A DNA stretch of 62,113 nt from an uncultured Pelagibacteraceae bacterium (GTDB lineage: Bacteria; Pseudomonadota; Alphaproteobacteria; Pelagibacterales; Pelagibacteraceae). The notes under the pieces are model-generated. The model did not search any database, was not told the origin of the DNA, and saw only the letters and a program-made list of their open reading frames with translations. Position 1 is the first letter of the stretch, and each line of letters opens with the position of its first letter. The translations under genes were made by a program, and so were the position numbers. Below are positions 1-9,583 of this stretch, piece after piece. The stretch is from the NCBI GenBank assembly GCA_902536925.1, contig CACAZL010000004.1:1-62113 (forward strand), given 5' to 3'.

Positions 1-1671
1 TGTGCAAAATTGTTTAGAAGCACAGGTATTCCAAAAAATAATATCAAATTGTTGGATACAAAGGGCGTAATAAATAAAAATAGAAAAGATATTAATTCTT
101 GGAAAAAAGAATTTGCAGTTGAAACAAAAGACAAAAATTTAGATGATGCAATGAAAAATGCAGATGTATTTTTAGGCTTGTCTGCTGCAGGTGTTGTAAA
201 AAAAAGTATGGTTAAAAAAATGGCGAAAAATCCAATCATATTTGCATGTGCAAATCCAGATCCAGAAATCAAACCAGAAGATATAGAAGAAGTAAGGGAT
301 GATGCAATAATTGCAACTGGCAGATCAGATTATCCAAATCAAGTAAATAATTTAATTGGGTTTCCTTACATATTTAGGGGAGCATTAGATGTTAGAGCGA
401 AAACTATTAATGAAGAGATGAAAGTTGCGGCAGCTAATGCTATCGCCTCACTTGCAAGAGAATTTGTGCCTGATGAGGTTGCGGCTGCAATGGGTGGTGA
501 AAGACCTAATTATGGAAAAGAATATATCATTCCATCTACTTTTGACCCTAGGTTAATTAGTGTAATACCAGTAGCTGTAGCAAAAGCTGCGATGAAATCT
601 GGAGTAGCTAGAAAAAAAATAGAAAATTTTGATCAATATTCTGAACAGTTAAAACAAAGGCTTGATCCATCTGTGACGATCATGCAAGGAATAAATAGCC
701 AAATTAAAAAAACAAACAAAAAAGTTGTATTTGCTGATGGTGAAGATGAAAATACTTTAAAGGCAGCTATAGCATTTAAAAATAGTGGATTAGGCACACC
801 TATTTTGGTTGCTAAAGAAAAAGTTGTTAAAGAAAAACTGAGAGAGATAGGTTACGGAGAAAACTTTGATATTCAAATTGTGAACTCTACTTTAAGTGAC
901 AAAAGAAAAAAATATGTAAATTATCTATTTAAAAAACTGCAAAGAAAAGAGGGATTGCTTGAAAGAGATTGTGATAAAATGGTTAGAAATGACAGGGTTA
1001 TATGGGGTTCTTGCATGGTTGCATGTGGCGATGCTGATGCAATGGTTACTGGAAATTCGAGAAGGTATGGACAATCTCTTGATAAAGTAAAAAAAGTTAT
1101 AGATGCTAGACCGGGAGAAATTATGTTTGGATTAAACATGATTGTAAATAAGGGCAAAACGGTTTTTATTGCAGATACAAGTGTCCACGAATATCCAACA
1201 TCTGAACAACTTTCTGAAATAGCTATTTCTGCATCTAGAGTTGCAAAATTATTTGGTTTTGAGCCAAAAGTTGCTTTTCTTTCACATTCAACATTCGGTC
1301 AACCAATTACAGCTAGAACTAAACATATAAGAGATGCAGTAGAAATTTTAAAAAATAAAAAAGTTAAATTTAAATTTGATGGAGACATGCAGCCAGATGT
1401 AGCCTTAAGTGATGAATATAAAGACCTTTATCCATTCTCTGAGATAGTTGGTAATGCAAATATATTAATTATGCCAGGTCAACATAGTGCCGCAATAACT
1501 TACAAAATAATGAAAACTTTGGGCGGTGCTAAGGTTATTGGACCACTATTAATCGGTTTAGGTCAAGCTATAGAGATAGCACCACTTAGATCTTCAACAT
1601 CAGATATATTAAATTTAGCATCCGTTGCAGCATATTCAGCTGGAGTGATTAATTACAAAAAACCTAATTAA
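1..1671 (+). CDS. maeB: NADP-dependent malic enzyme with phosphotransacetylase-like tail (5' partial)
   Basis: The C-terminal 556 codons of a hybrid malic enzyme, which decarboxylates malate to pyruvate and makes NADPH. The frame is open to base 1, so the true start lies outside the window; about 200 residues are missing compared with the usual length of roughly 750. The first part in view is the NAD(P)-binding domain with the motif IIFACANPDPEI near residue 78. From about residue 220 onward it matches a phosphotransacetylase-like domain, including MPGQHSAAIT near the end. In known MaeB enzymes this tail is regulatory, not a working acetyltransferase. The stop overlaps the converging BON lipoprotein by 4 bases. 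Confidence 0.93.
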   Translation, partial: CAKLFRSTGIPKNNIKLLDTKGVINKNRKDINSWKKEFAVETKDKNLDDAMKNADVFLGLSAAGVVKKSMVKKMAKNPIIFACANPDPEIKPEDIEEVRDDAIIATGRSDYPNQVNNLIGFPYIFRGALDVRAKTINEEMKVAAANAIASLAREFVPDEVAAAMGGERPNYGKEYIIPSTFDPRLISVIPVAVAKAAMKSGVARKKIENFDQYSEQLKQRLDPSVTIMQGINSQIKKTNKKVVFADGEDENTLKAAIAFKNSGLGTPILVAKEKVVKEKLREIGYGENFDIQIVNSTLSDKRKKYVNYLFKKLQRKEGLLERDCDKMVRNDRVIWGSCMVACGDADAMVTGNSRRYGQSLDKVKKVIDARPGEIMFGLNMIVNKGKTVFIADTSVHEYPTSEQLSEIAISASRVAKLFGFEPKVAFLSHSTFGQPITARTKHIRDAVEILKNKKVKFKFDGDMQPDVALSDEYKDLYPFSEIVGNANILIMPGQHSAAITYKIMKTLGGAKVIGPLLIGLGQAIEIAPLRSSTSDILNLASVAAYSAGVINYKKPN

Positions 1672-2261
1672 TTTTTTATAACTCTCAAGTCTTCAACTAA
1701 AAAAATGCTTGTAACTACATCTTCCACATCAAGAACTTTCTTGGCCTCGTTAATTACTTCAGCTCTTTCTTCTTCATTTTGTGAAATTCCATAAACATAA
1801 ATTATTTTCTTATATGTGTCGATATCATAATTCGCAGACCTTATTTTTTTATTTGCAATCATTGCCGTTCTTAATTGAGATGTTATCAGCACATCTTTTG
1901 CAGTTTGCTTAAAGTTAAACTTTTCTTTAATTTTTAAATCGTTTTTAACTGATCTTGCACCTTTTATTTCCCATCCAAGTTTTGTGATTTTAAGTTTTTC
2001 TTCGACCGTATTTACTTTGCCAGTTATAAATATTCTTCCATCCAATACTTTAGTTTTTACGTTTAATAGATAACCTTTATCCATTAGAATTAATTTGGCT
2101 CTTAAATTTTTTTGCATTAATGAATCATCTATTTGTGTTCCAATAGTCCTTGGATCCATTGCAACCGAAACACCTGTACCTAAAACACCAGTTGAAGAAT
2201 AACCAATACATCCAGAAAATGAAATAAGAATTATAATTAATAATAGGTTTTTAAATTTCAT
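1668..2261 (-). CDS. BON-domain outer-membrane lipoprotein (YraP/DolP-like)
   Basis: 197 residues. An N-terminal hydrophobic stretch ends in a lipobox with Cys18 (SFSGC), so the mature protein should be a lipoprotein. The rest fits two BON domains (about 45-115 and 120-190), each with the alternating hydrophobic beta pattern and conserved glycines (DGRIFITGKV, YGISQNEEE). DolP-type proteins help keep outer-membrane integrity. It lies just downstream of rsmI and near an LpoA-like gene, the same set of functions that clusters around dolP in gammaproteobacteria. Its start overlaps the end of rsmI by 11 bases, and an 11-A run (minus strand) sits directly before the ATG. Confidence 0.8.
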   Translation of the reverse strand: MKFKNLLLIIILISFSGCIGYSSTGVLGTGVSVAMDPRTIGTQIDDSLMQKNLRAKLILMDKGYLLNVKTKVLDGRIFITGKVNTVEEKLKITKLGWEIKGARSVKNDLKIKEKFNFKQTAKDVLITSQLRTAMIANKKIRSANYDIDTYKKIIYVYGISQNEEERAEVINEAKKVLDVEDVVTSIFLVEDLRVIKN

Positions 2262-3108
2262 TTTTTTTTTTCAAACAAAAATCATAAACAATTTTTTTTG
2301 ATATATTATTTTCGTTACTAATTTTTGTGGTTACATCCTTAATTGACATTTTTTTTAAAAGTTTGATAATTTTTTTTTTAACAGATTCTTCAATTACTTG
2401 TAACCTGTTTTGTAAATTTAAATTTTCTGATATTACTACAGTCATCTCACCTTTTTCAGATATGTTAATATTGTTGAGGTTTTTAACTTTATCTCTAATA
2501 TATTCTTCGTGCAATTTGGTCATTTCTCTAGTAATTAAAATATCTCTATCATTAAAATATTTTTGGATTTGAGTTCTTATTTTTTTTATTTTTTTAGGTG
2601 AAATAAAAAAAACAATTGAATAATTTAAATTAGAAATTTTTTTAAAAAGTTGATCAATTTGCAACTTTTTATTAGGCAAAAAACCACAAAAAAAGAAATT
2701 GTTTGAAAAGCCGCTTACAGAAACAGCCGCTGTAGCAGCAGAGGATCCTGGGACTGGAAATATATTAATTTTATTCTTGATACATTCATTTATCAAAATT
2801 CCACCTGGATCTGAAATTGTTGGAGTGCCAGCATCTGAAATGATAGAAATTATTTTGTTTTCTTTTAATAAATTTAAAACATTTTTAACGTTTTTTTTTT
2901 CATTAAATTTGTGATTAGACAATAATTTTGTATTTATATTGAACCTAGATAATAGTTTACTTGAAACTCTTGTGTCTTCTGACAAAATCAAGTCTGATTT
3001 ATTAAGAATGTATATAGCTCTTAAAGTAATATCACCCAGGTTTCCTATTGGAGTTGAAACACAATATAGCCCAGGTTTTAAATTATCATTTAATCCAAAA
3101 TTATACAT
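2251..3108 (-). CDS. rsmI: 16S rRNA (cytidine1402-2'-O)-methyltransferase RsmI
   Basis: 285 residues, normal length for the family. It methylates the 2'-O of C1402 in the decoding centre of 16S rRNA using SAM. Family signatures are present: LYCVSTPIGNLGDITLRA near the N terminus, SEDTRVSSKLL, and SDAGTPTISDPG, the tetrapyrrole-methylase-type SAM site. The start lies only 3 bases from the start of the divergent LpoA-like gene, so each promoter must sit inside the opposite gene. The protein ends in a lysine-rich tail encoded by a long A run. Confidence 0.95.
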   Translation of the reverse strand: MYNFGLNDNLKPGLYCVSTPIGNLGDITLRAIYILNKSDLILSEDTRVSSKLLSRFNINTKLLSNHKFNEKKNVKNVLNLLKENKIISIISDAGTPTISDPGGILINECIKNKINIFPVPGSSAATAAVSVSGFSNNFFFCGFLPNKKLQIDQLFKKISNLNYSIVFFISPKKIKKIRTQIQKYFNDRDILITREMTKLHEEYIRDKVKNLNNINISEKGEMTVVISENLNLQNRLQVIEESVKKKIIKLLKKMSIKDVTTKISNENNISKKIVYDFCLKKKNEI

Positions 3109-3111
3109 TTA

Positions 3112-4269
3112 ATGATGATGAGAAAATTATATATCATAGTTTTAAAAGTTTTTCTTATAATCGTTTTATCTCAACTTAAAGCAATATCGGAGGAGAAAAT
3201 TAAGATAGGTTTAATAGTACCTCTATCAGGTGAATATTCATATATTGGTAAATCAATTCTTAAATCTACAAGAATGGCGTTAAATAAAATTAATGATGAC
3301 AGAATAACGGTGATACCTAAAGATACCAAAGCAAACCCTATAGATGCTTTGAAAGTATCAAACGAGCTCTACAATAATGGAATAAAAATAATTATTGGGC
3401 CAGTATTTAATGAGAGTAACAAATATTTAGATGAATTAAATGAAGTAACTTTCTTATCTTTTACTAACAAAATTAGAAATAATCCAAAAAATGTAATTTC
3501 AGCAGGAGTAAATGCAATATCACAAATAAATACAATTAAAAAATATTTAAGTGAAAATAATTTAAAAAATACAATATTTTTAGTTCCCGAAACTGAGTAT
3601 AAAAGAGAAATTGAAGAAGCTATTGAGAAATCTAATTTAATATTAAAAGAAAAATTTATTTATAAAAAAGACCCAACATTACTAACAAAGCAAATAGAAA
3701 ATCTAACAAGATATCAACAAAGAAAAGAAAATTTAAAAAATGAAATTAAGAGAATAGAAGATTCAAATATTTTCAATAAAAAAAAAAAAATTGATGAATT
3801 AAATAAAAAAGATACTTTAGGTTTCATTAATTTTGATTCTGTAATAATTGCTGATTTTAGCGAAAGTCTGAAAAGTGTTGCCACATCGTTATTATATACC
3901 GATGTATCGTCAGTAAGAATTAAATACATTACATTAAATCAATGGTTCGATGAAAGTCTTTTAAAGGAAACTTCATTGCATCCTATATATTTCCCATCGA
4001 TAAATAAAAATAATTTTGAAGTATTTCAAAAGGAATACATTCAAAACTTTAACAGTACACCAAATCAGATTTCTTTTTTAAGTTATGATCTAATAGGGTT
4101 GGTATATTACCTGTTAATAAATAATGATTTTGAAACTAATGAAAATTTATTTATTAAAAAAAATAAATTTAAAGGAAAAATAGGAATCTTTGAAATAAAT
4201 AAAAAAACAATCACACATCAATTAAACTTTTATGAAATACAAAATGAAAATTTTAAAGAAATTTTTTAA
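3112..4269 (+). CDS. LpoA-like penicillin-binding-protein activator / periplasmic binding-protein fold
   Basis: 385 residues from the first of three tandem ATGs (3112, 3115, 3118); any of them is possible. An N-terminal hydrophobic signal segment is followed by KIKIGLIVPLSGEYSYIG, typical of the type I periplasmic-binding fold shared by Leu/Ile/Val-binding proteins and the C-terminal domain of LpoA. Position next to rsmI favours LpoA, which activates a peptidoglycan synthase from the periplasmic side. No clear lipobox Cys is visible, unlike classical LpoA. A lysine-rich linker around residue 220 is encoded by a run of 13 A (3778-3790). An amino-acid-binding protein role cannot be excluded. 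Confidence 0.72.
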   Translation: MMMRKLYIIVLKVFLIIVLSQLKAISEEKIKIGLIVPLSGEYSYIGKSILKSTRMALNKINDDRITVIPKDTKANPIDALKVSNELYNNGIKIIIGPVFNESNKYLDELNEVTFLSFTNKIRNNPKNVISAGVNAISQINTIKKYLSENNLKNTIFLVPETEYKREIEEAIEKSNLILKEKFIYKKDPTLLTKQIENLTRYQQRKENLKNEIKRIEDSNIFNKKKKIDELNKKDTLGFINFDSVIIADFSESLKSVATSLLYTDVSSVRIKYITLNQWFDESLLKETSLHPIYFPSINKNNFEVFQKEYIQNFNSTPNQISFLSYDLIGLVYYLLINNDFETNENLFIKKNKFKGKIGIFEINKKTITHQLNFYEIQNENFKEIF

Positions 4270-4867
4270 TTTTTTTGAAAGCTTTTGCTCTGTGATCATT
4301 TTTAAACTTTAACTTTTGACTCATTTGACCAAATGTTAATCTTTTATTTTCAGGAATAAAAATTGGATCGTATCCAAAACCTTTTTTTCCAATTTTCTTT
4401 TTGGAAATTTTACCACTAATAATCCCTAAAGATTGGATCGGTTTTTTTTTTAATCCATAAATAGTTAATGCACAAATAAATCTTGCTTTAATCTTTTTTG
4501 ACTTCCAATTTTTATCTATCTTCGATAACTTTTGATAAACTTTAGATATTGCTAAATTAAAATCACCCCTTTTTCCACCCCATCTTGCTGAAAAAATACC
4601 TGGTTGATTATTTAGCAAGTCAATTTCAAGTCCAGAATCATCTGCGATACAAATTTTTTTTGTTTTTTTTGAAAAATACTTCGCTTTAATTAAAGAATTT
4701 TGTAGAAAAGTATTTCCATTCTCTTTGGGGCTTTTAAGACCATAGTCTTTTGGAGAAGTAATAATGTAGTATTTGGGCAGCAAATCTCTAATTTCTTTTA
4801 TTTTTCCCTCATTATTTGACCCAACTACTATTTCCTTATTTTTTTTTTTTAACATCTGGTATTTCAT
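4253..4867 (-). CDS. rdgB: XTP/dITP diphosphatase (RdgB/HAM1 family)
   Basis: Removes non-canonical purine nucleotides (dITP, XTP) by hydrolysis to the monophosphate. Family motifs: IVVGSNNEGKIKEI at the N terminus, CIADDSGLEID (metal/catalytic Asp), FSARWGG, and GKKGFGYDPIF. I place the start at 4867 (MKYQMLKKK). The open frame runs on to 4927, but that would add a hydrophobic stretch unlike the family and overlap grpE. An ATG at 4855 is also possible. A 12-T run (4839-4850) lies just inside the coding start. The 3' end overlaps the LpoA-like gene by 17 bases. Confidence 0.92.
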   Translation of the reverse strand: MKYQMLKKKNKEIVVGSNNEGKIKEIRDLLPKYYIITSPKDYGLKSPKENGNTFLQNSLIKAKYFSKKTKKICIADDSGLEIDLLNNQPGIFSARWGGKRGDFNLAISKVYQKLSKIDKNWKSKKIKARFICALTIYGLKKKPIQSLGIISGKISKKKIGKKGFGYDPIFIPENKRLTFGQMSQKLKFKNDHRAKAFKKIKKFL

Positions 4868-4883
4868 AAATTTCTTACCATAT
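4856..4883 (+). promoter_or_regulatory. Possible heat-shock (RpoH-type) promoter for grpE
   Basis: A CTGGTA element (4856-4861, 4 of 6 to CTTGAA), a 14-base spacer, then TACCATAT (4876-4883), close to the sigma-32 -10 element CCCCATNT. Only 8 bases separate it from the grpE ATG, so the transcript would have almost no leader. Inferred from pattern only; the -35 match is weak. Confidence 0.35.
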
Positions 4884-4891
4884 AGACAGAA

Positions 4892-5530
4892 ATGGAAAAA
4901 GATGAAACACAAAATAAAGAAGATCAAAATTTAAAAGAAGAAAACTCAGACCTAAACAAAGATAAACAGGCCCCAGATGAGACTGGAGAAAGAGAGGATG
5001 AGGAAAAACTTTCACCTGAGGACGAAATTGCAAACCTTAAAGATAAAATTGCTAGAACATTTGCTGAAATGGAAAATCAGAGGAGAAGATTTGAAAAAGA
5101 AAAAGATGAAGCCTTTGAATATGGTGGATTTTCATTTGCAAGAGAAACTCTAAATCTTTTAGATAATTTAGAGAGATCAAAACAAACTCTGGAAAATGAT
5201 GAAACAATAAAAGATAAAGACACCTTAAAAAAATTGTTAGAGCATATAGATATTATTAATAAAGATATGATTTCAATTTTCAAAAAAAATAATATTGAAC
5301 CGATTAAAGCAATTAACGAAAAATTGGATCCAAATTTACATCAGGCTATGATGGAAATCGAAGATGATACAAAAGATCAAGGCACAATAGTTCAAGAAAT
5401 TCAGAAAGGTTTTATGATGAAGGATAGGTTGCTAAGACCTTCGTTGGTAGCCGTATCTAAAAAAAAAGTTGAAGATAAACAGAATAACCAAAAAAACCAA
5501 GAAAATGAGGTAAAAGAGGTAAAAAATTAA
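4892..5530 (+). CDS. grpE: Nucleotide exchange factor GrpE
   Basis: 212 residues. GrpE releases ADP from DnaK. It has an acidic, disordered N terminus, a long coiled coil (about 45-105, with FAEMENQRRRFEKEKDEA), and the C-terminal beta domain with the family motif NLHQAMMEIEDD and IVQEIQKGFMMKDRLLRPSLV. First gene of a grpE-dnaK-dnaJ run. The start is 24 bases from divergent rdgB, so its promoter lies in that gap or inside rdgB. Confidence 0.97.
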   Translation: MEKDETQNKEDQNLKEENSDLNKDKQAPDETGEREDEEKLSPEDEIANLKDKIARTFAEMENQRRRFEKEKDEAFEYGGFSFARETLNLLDNLERSKQTLENDETIKDKDTLKKLLEHIDIINKDMISIFKKNNIEPIKAINEKLDPNLHQAMMEIEDDTKDQGTIVQEIQKGFMMKDRLLRPSLVAVSKKKVEDKQNNQKNQENEVKEVKN

Positions 5531-5591
5531 TTATTTATTATGGTTGTAGTTGTAAAATTAACACTTATATGATCTTCAAATAGGACTAATT

Positions 5592-7514
5592 ATGAGCAAA
5601 GTTATAGGAATAGATCTAGGAACAACAAACTCATGTGTAGCCGTTATGGAGGGTACACAAGCAAAAGTTTTAGAGAATGCTGAAGGAGCAAGAACTACAC
5701 CATCAGTTGTAGCATTTACAGATGAAGGTGAAAAATTAATAGGTCAACCTGCAAAAAGACAAGCAGTTACAAATCCTGAAAATACAATATTTGCAGTTAA
5801 AAGATTAATTGGAAGAAATTTTGATGATCCAACAGTTAAAAAAGACGTTGAAACTGCTCCTTTTAAAATAGTTAATTCTGATAAAGGCGATGCTTGGATT
5901 GAGGCTAAAGGACAAAAATATTCTCCATCACAAATTTCAGCTTTCACACTGCAAAAAATGAAAGAGACAGCTGAAAAGTATTTAGGCTCTGAAGTTAAAC
6001 AAGCTGTAATTACTGTCCCAGCATATTTTAATGATGCTCAAAGACAAGCAACAAAAGATGCAGGTAAAATAGCAGGTCTCGAGGTTTTAAGAATTATAAA
6101 TGAGCCAACAGCAGCATCTTTAGCTTACGGCTTAGATAAAAAAGCTAATAAAAAAATTGCAGTGTATGATTTAGGTGGAGGAACATTTGATGTTTCAATT
6201 CTTGAATTAGGTGATGGTGTATTTGAAGTGAAATCAACTAATGGTGATACATTTTTGGGTGGAGAAGATTTTGATAATTCAATTGTTGATTATCTACTAT
6301 CAGAATTCAAAAAAGAGAATGGTATTGATTTAAAATCTGACAAATTAGCATTGCAAAGACTTAAAGAGGCTGCTGAAAAAGCAAAAATAGAATTATCATC
6401 AGCAACACAGACCGAGATAAATCTTCCATTTATTACCGCCGATAAAACTGGACCGAAACATATTAACTTAAAAATGACTAGAGCAAAATTAGAAGCATTA
6501 GTTGAAGACTTAATTTCAAGAACTATACCGCCATGCAAAACTGCACTTAAAGATGCTGGTTTAGCTGCAAGTGAAGTGGATGAAATTGTATTAGTTGGCG
6601 GAATGACTAGAATGCCAAAAGTGATTGAAGAAGTAAAAAATTTCTTTGGAAAAGATCCTAATAAATCTGTAAATCCTGATGAAGTAGTGGCTATGGGTGC
6701 AGCAATACAAGCTGGTGTTTTACAAGGTGATGTAAAAGATGTTTTACTTTTAGATGTAACTCCATTGTCTTTAGGAATAGAAACATTGGGAGGTGTATCA
6801 ACAAAATTAATTGATAAAAATACAACAATTCCAACAAAAAAGAGCCAAGTATTTTCAACCGCTGAAGATAATCAACCTGCTGTATCAATTAGAGTTCTAC
6901 AGGGTGAAAGAGAAATGGCATCAGATAACAAAGTTTTAGGAAATTTTGAATTAGTTGGTATTGCTCCAGCACCAAGAGGTGTTCCACAAATTGAGGTAAC
7001 ATTTGATATCGATGCAAATGGTATAGTTAACGTATCAGCTAAAGACAAAGGAACTGGTAAAGAGCAAAAAATTCAAATTCAAGCATCTGGAGGATTAAGT
7101 GACGAAGAAATTAATCAAATGGTAAAAGATGCAGAGTCAAATAAAGAAGAAGATAAAAAGAAAAGAGAAGCTGTTGATGCAAGAAATCAAGCAGATACAT
7201 TAATTCACTCAACTGAAAAAAATTTAAAAGAACACGGTAGCAAAGTTTCTGATGCAGATAAGAAAGCTATTGAGGATTCATCAGCAAACTTGAGAAATGC
7301 ACTAAAAGGAACTGATGTTGAGGAAATTAAGAAAAAAACACAAGATTTAGTTCAGGCATCTATGAAATTAGGTGAGGCAATCTATAAATCACAACAAGGT
7401 GCAAAACCTGAAGATGCTCCAAAAGACGCAAAGAAAGAAGATACGAAAGACGATAACGTTGTTGATGCAGATTTTGAAGAAGTAAAAGACGAAAATAAAG
7501 AGAAAAGCGCCTAA
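5592..7514 (+). CDS. dnaK: Chaperone DnaK (Hsp70)
   Basis: 640 residues, full length. ATPase domain with [14 protein letters not shown] at the start, [10 protein letters not shown] and [10 protein letters not shown]; substrate-binding domain from about 390 (linker [16 protein letters not shown]); acidic tail ending [11 protein letters not shown]. Works with DnaJ and GrpE in protein folding. 61 bases separate it from grpE; in that gap GTTG (5543-5546), 17 bases, then CTTATAT (5564-5570) resembles an alphaproteobacterial RpoH site, so dnaK may have its own weak heat-shock promoter as well as read-through from grpE. Confidence 0.99.
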   Translation: MSKVIGIDLGTTNSCVAVMEGTQAKVLENAEGARTTPSVVAFTDEGEKLIGQPAKRQAVTNPENTIFAVKRLIGRNFDDPTVKKDVETAPFKIVNSDKGDAWIEAKGQKYSPSQISAFTLQKMKETAEKYLGSEVKQAVITVPAYFNDAQRQATKDAGKIAGLEVLRIINEPTAASLAYGLDKKANKKIAVYDLGGGTFDVSILELGDGVFEVKSTNGDTFLGGEDFDNSIVDYLLSEFKKENGIDLKSDKLALQRLKEAAEKAKIELSSATQTEINLPFITADKTGPKHINLKMTRAKLEALVEDLISRTIPPCKTALKDAGLAASEVDEIVLVGGMTRMPKVIEEVKNFFGKDPNKSVNPDEVVAMGAAIQAGVLQGDVKDVLLLDVTPLSLGIETLGGVSTKLIDKNTTIPTKKSQVFSTAEDNQPAVSIRVLQGEREMASDNKVLGNFELVGIAPAPRGVPQIEVTFDIDANGIVNVSAKDKGTGKEQKIQIQASGGLSDEEINQMVKDAESNKEEDKKKREAVDARNQADTLIHSTEKNLKEHGSKVSDADKKAIEDSSANLRNALKGTDVEEIKKKTQDLVQASMKLGEAIYKSQQGAKPEDAPKDAKKEDTKDDNVVDADFEEVKDENKEKSA

Positions 7515-7542
7515 TAAAACAACTGTTTGTCTATAACATGTT

Positions 7543-8667
7543 ATGGCAAAAAGAGACTATTACGAAGTTTTAGGTGTAAATAAAAGTGCTTCTGCAGACC
7601 AAATAAAATCAGCTTATAGAAAACTCGCAGTCAAATATCATCCAGATAAAAATAAAGGTGATAAAGGTGCTGAGGAAAGATTTAAAGAGGCATCTGAAGC
7701 ATATCACGTGCTTTCTAACTCTGAGAGAAAACAAAATTACGATAATTTTGGTCATGCAGCTTTTGAAAATGGTGGAGGCGGAAGAGGTGGATTTGGAAAT
7801 TTCGATTTTTCAAATCACTTTTCTGATATTTTTGAAGACTTTTTTGGAGAAGGTTTTGGTGGCGGTCGTAGGTCAAGAAGATCAAATAATAGAGGATCAG
7901 ATTTAAGATATGATTTAACTATTACATTGGAAGAGGCATTTTCAGGTAAGAAGCAAGACATAAAATTTTCCACTTCTGAGAAATGTGATACTTGTAGTGG
8001 CACAGGATCAAAACCTGGACATCAAGCAGGTACATGTTCTATGTGTGGAGGCCATGGACAAGTAAGGTCTAGTCAAGGTTTTTTTACAGTTCAACAAACT
8101 TGCCCACAGTGTGCTGGTGCAGGAGAGGAAATTACTCATCCATGTTCTAGTTGTAATGGACAAGGTAAAAAGCAGGCTTCTAAAAGATTGTCCGTTACTA
8201 TTCCAAAAGGTGTGGATGATGGAACAAGAATAAGGTTGTCGGGCAAAGGTGAGGCTGGATCAAGAGGTGCTAGTAGTGGTGACTTATACTTATTTATAAA
8301 TGTTCACTCTCATGATCTATTTAAAAGATCTGATGAGAATTTGTTTTTTGAATGTCCAGTTTCCATTGCGGATGCTGCACTTGGTACTTCGATTGAAATT
8401 CCAACAATTGATGGTGGTAAAGCTAAAATTAAAATTCCATCTGGAACACAAAGTGGAAAACAATTTAGATTGAGGGGAAAAGGTATGCCTTACATGAGGG
8501 GTAATGATTTTGGAGACCTTTATGTGCAAGTAAACACCGAAGTTCCAATATTCCTAAATAAAAAACAAAAAGAATTACTAGAAAAATTTAGAGAAATTGA
8601 AAATGAAAAATCTAACCCAAGCATACAAAAGTTCTTTCAAAAAGCTAAAAGCTTTTGGAAAAATTGA
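7543..8667 (+). CDS. dnaJ: Chaperone DnaJ (Hsp40)
   Basis: 374 residues. J domain with the HPD motif (KYHPDKN, about 32-38), a Gly/Phe-rich linker (about 77-120), four CxxCxGxG zinc-binding repeats ([32 protein letters not shown]), and the C-terminal substrate-binding domains. Stimulates DnaK ATPase and delivers substrates. It follows dnaK by 28 bases and its stop shares one base with the next ATG (TGATG). Confidence 0.99.
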   Translation: MAKRDYYEVLGVNKSASADQIKSAYRKLAVKYHPDKNKGDKGAEERFKEASEAYHVLSNSERKQNYDNFGHAAFENGGGGRGGFGNFDFSNHFSDIFEDFFGEGFGGGRRSRRSNNRGSDLRYDLTITLEEAFSGKKQDIKFSTSEKCDTCSGTGSKPGHQAGTCSMCGGHGQVRSSQGFFTVQQTCPQCAGAGEEITHPCSSCNGQGKKQASKRLSVTIPKGVDDGTRIRLSGKGEAGSRGASSGDLYLFINVHSHDLFKRSDENLFFECPVSIADAALGTSIEIPTIDGGKAKIKIPSGTQSGKQFRLRGKGMPYMRGNDFGDLYVQVNTEVPIFLNKKQKELLEKFREIENEKSNPSIQKFFQKAKSFWKN

Positions 8668-9527
8668 TGAAACAAAAGTTTCCACATCCAAATAATAAAA
8701 ATGAATACTTTGAATTCTTAGATGGTAAATTCTGCAATTTATCTAATAGTTCAGAAAAATTAAATGTTTTAGAATATTCAGATAATCTACAGGGGTGGTC
8801 TGAAGATCACACAGAAATGATTGATCATGAAATTGGATCAAATCATCCAATAGATATCTCATCACGGAAACTATGTAAATTTTTTTTAAAAAAATTTAAC
8901 AATTTTGAAAAAAATGTAATTTTAGAAATTGGTTGCTCAAGCGGAAATTTAATAAATGAGATTAATTCTATTAGTAATACTTATTATATTGGTTCAGATG
9001 TATTAAAAAAATCTGTTAAAAATATTGCAGAAAAATACAAAAATATTCCTTTTGTTGTTTTTGATATTTTAAAGAATCCATTTCCAGACAATTTTTGTAA
9101 TACTGTCATCATGTTAAATGTTTTGGAACATATAGAAAATGACACAAAAGCTCTAAAAGAAGCTAATAAACTTTTGTGTAATAATGGCTTACTAATTTTA
9201 GAAGTTCCTGCTGGTAAATTTTTATATGATGAATATGATAAACAACTGTTACATTTTAGAAGATACAAAATGTTTGATTTGGTAAAAAAAATAGAAAATG
9301 CTGGTTTTACAGTAGAGAGAAAAACTCATTTAGGTTTTTTTATTTTTCCAATTTTTATATTAGTAAAACTATTTAATAAGATTTTTAGAGGTAAAAATAT
9401 TATTTCTAAACAGGCAAATTTGTCAAATAATACACTTGTCAATATACTTTTTCTTATTGAGAGTAAATTAAGAAAATTTAACTTACCATTTGGTATTAGA
9501 TGCTTTATTTGCGCTAGAAAAAAATAA
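8667..9527 (+). CDS. Class I SAM-dependent methyltransferase, substrate unknown
   Basis: 286 residues from the ATG at 8667, which overlaps the dnaJ stop (TGATG); a TTG at 8655 would lengthen it by four residues. SAM-binding motif I is VILEIGCSSGNLINEI, and the motif IV/post-I region is NTVIMLNVLEHIEND, typical of Methyltransf_11/UbiG-like folds. The C terminus carries a hydrophobic stretch (LGFFIFPIFILVKLF), suggesting membrane association and perhaps a lipid or lipid-linked sugar substrate. Cotranscription with dnaJ is probably only positional. Confidence 0.8.
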   Translation: MKQKFPHPNNKNEYFEFLDGKFCNLSNSSEKLNVLEYSDNLQGWSEDHTEMIDHEIGSNHPIDISSRKLCKFFLKKFNNFEKNVILEIGCSSGNLINEINSISNTYYIGSDVLKKSVKNIAEKYKNIPFVVFDILKNPFPDNFCNTVIMLNVLEHIENDTKALKEANKLLCNNGLLILEVPAGKFLYDEYDKQLLHFRRYKMFDLVKKIENAGFTVERKTHLGFFIFPIFILVKLFNKIFRGKNIISKQANLSNNTLVNILFLIESKLRKFNLPFGIRCFICARKK

Positions 9528-9583
9528 CTTCAAAATAATTGTGATTTTTTTTTCTAAATGGTAATATTTATAGTCAATATTGA

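Noticed and set aside
4868-4891. CIRCE/HrcA operator before grpE
   Set aside because: No inverted repeat of the CIRCE type is present in the short gap.
4868-4927. Upstream extension of rdgB
   Set aside because: Adds a hydrophobic leader not found in the family and overlaps the start of grpE.
7703-7711. CACGTG in dnaJ as a further parS site
   Set aside because: The flanks do not form the TTTCACGTGAAA palindrome.
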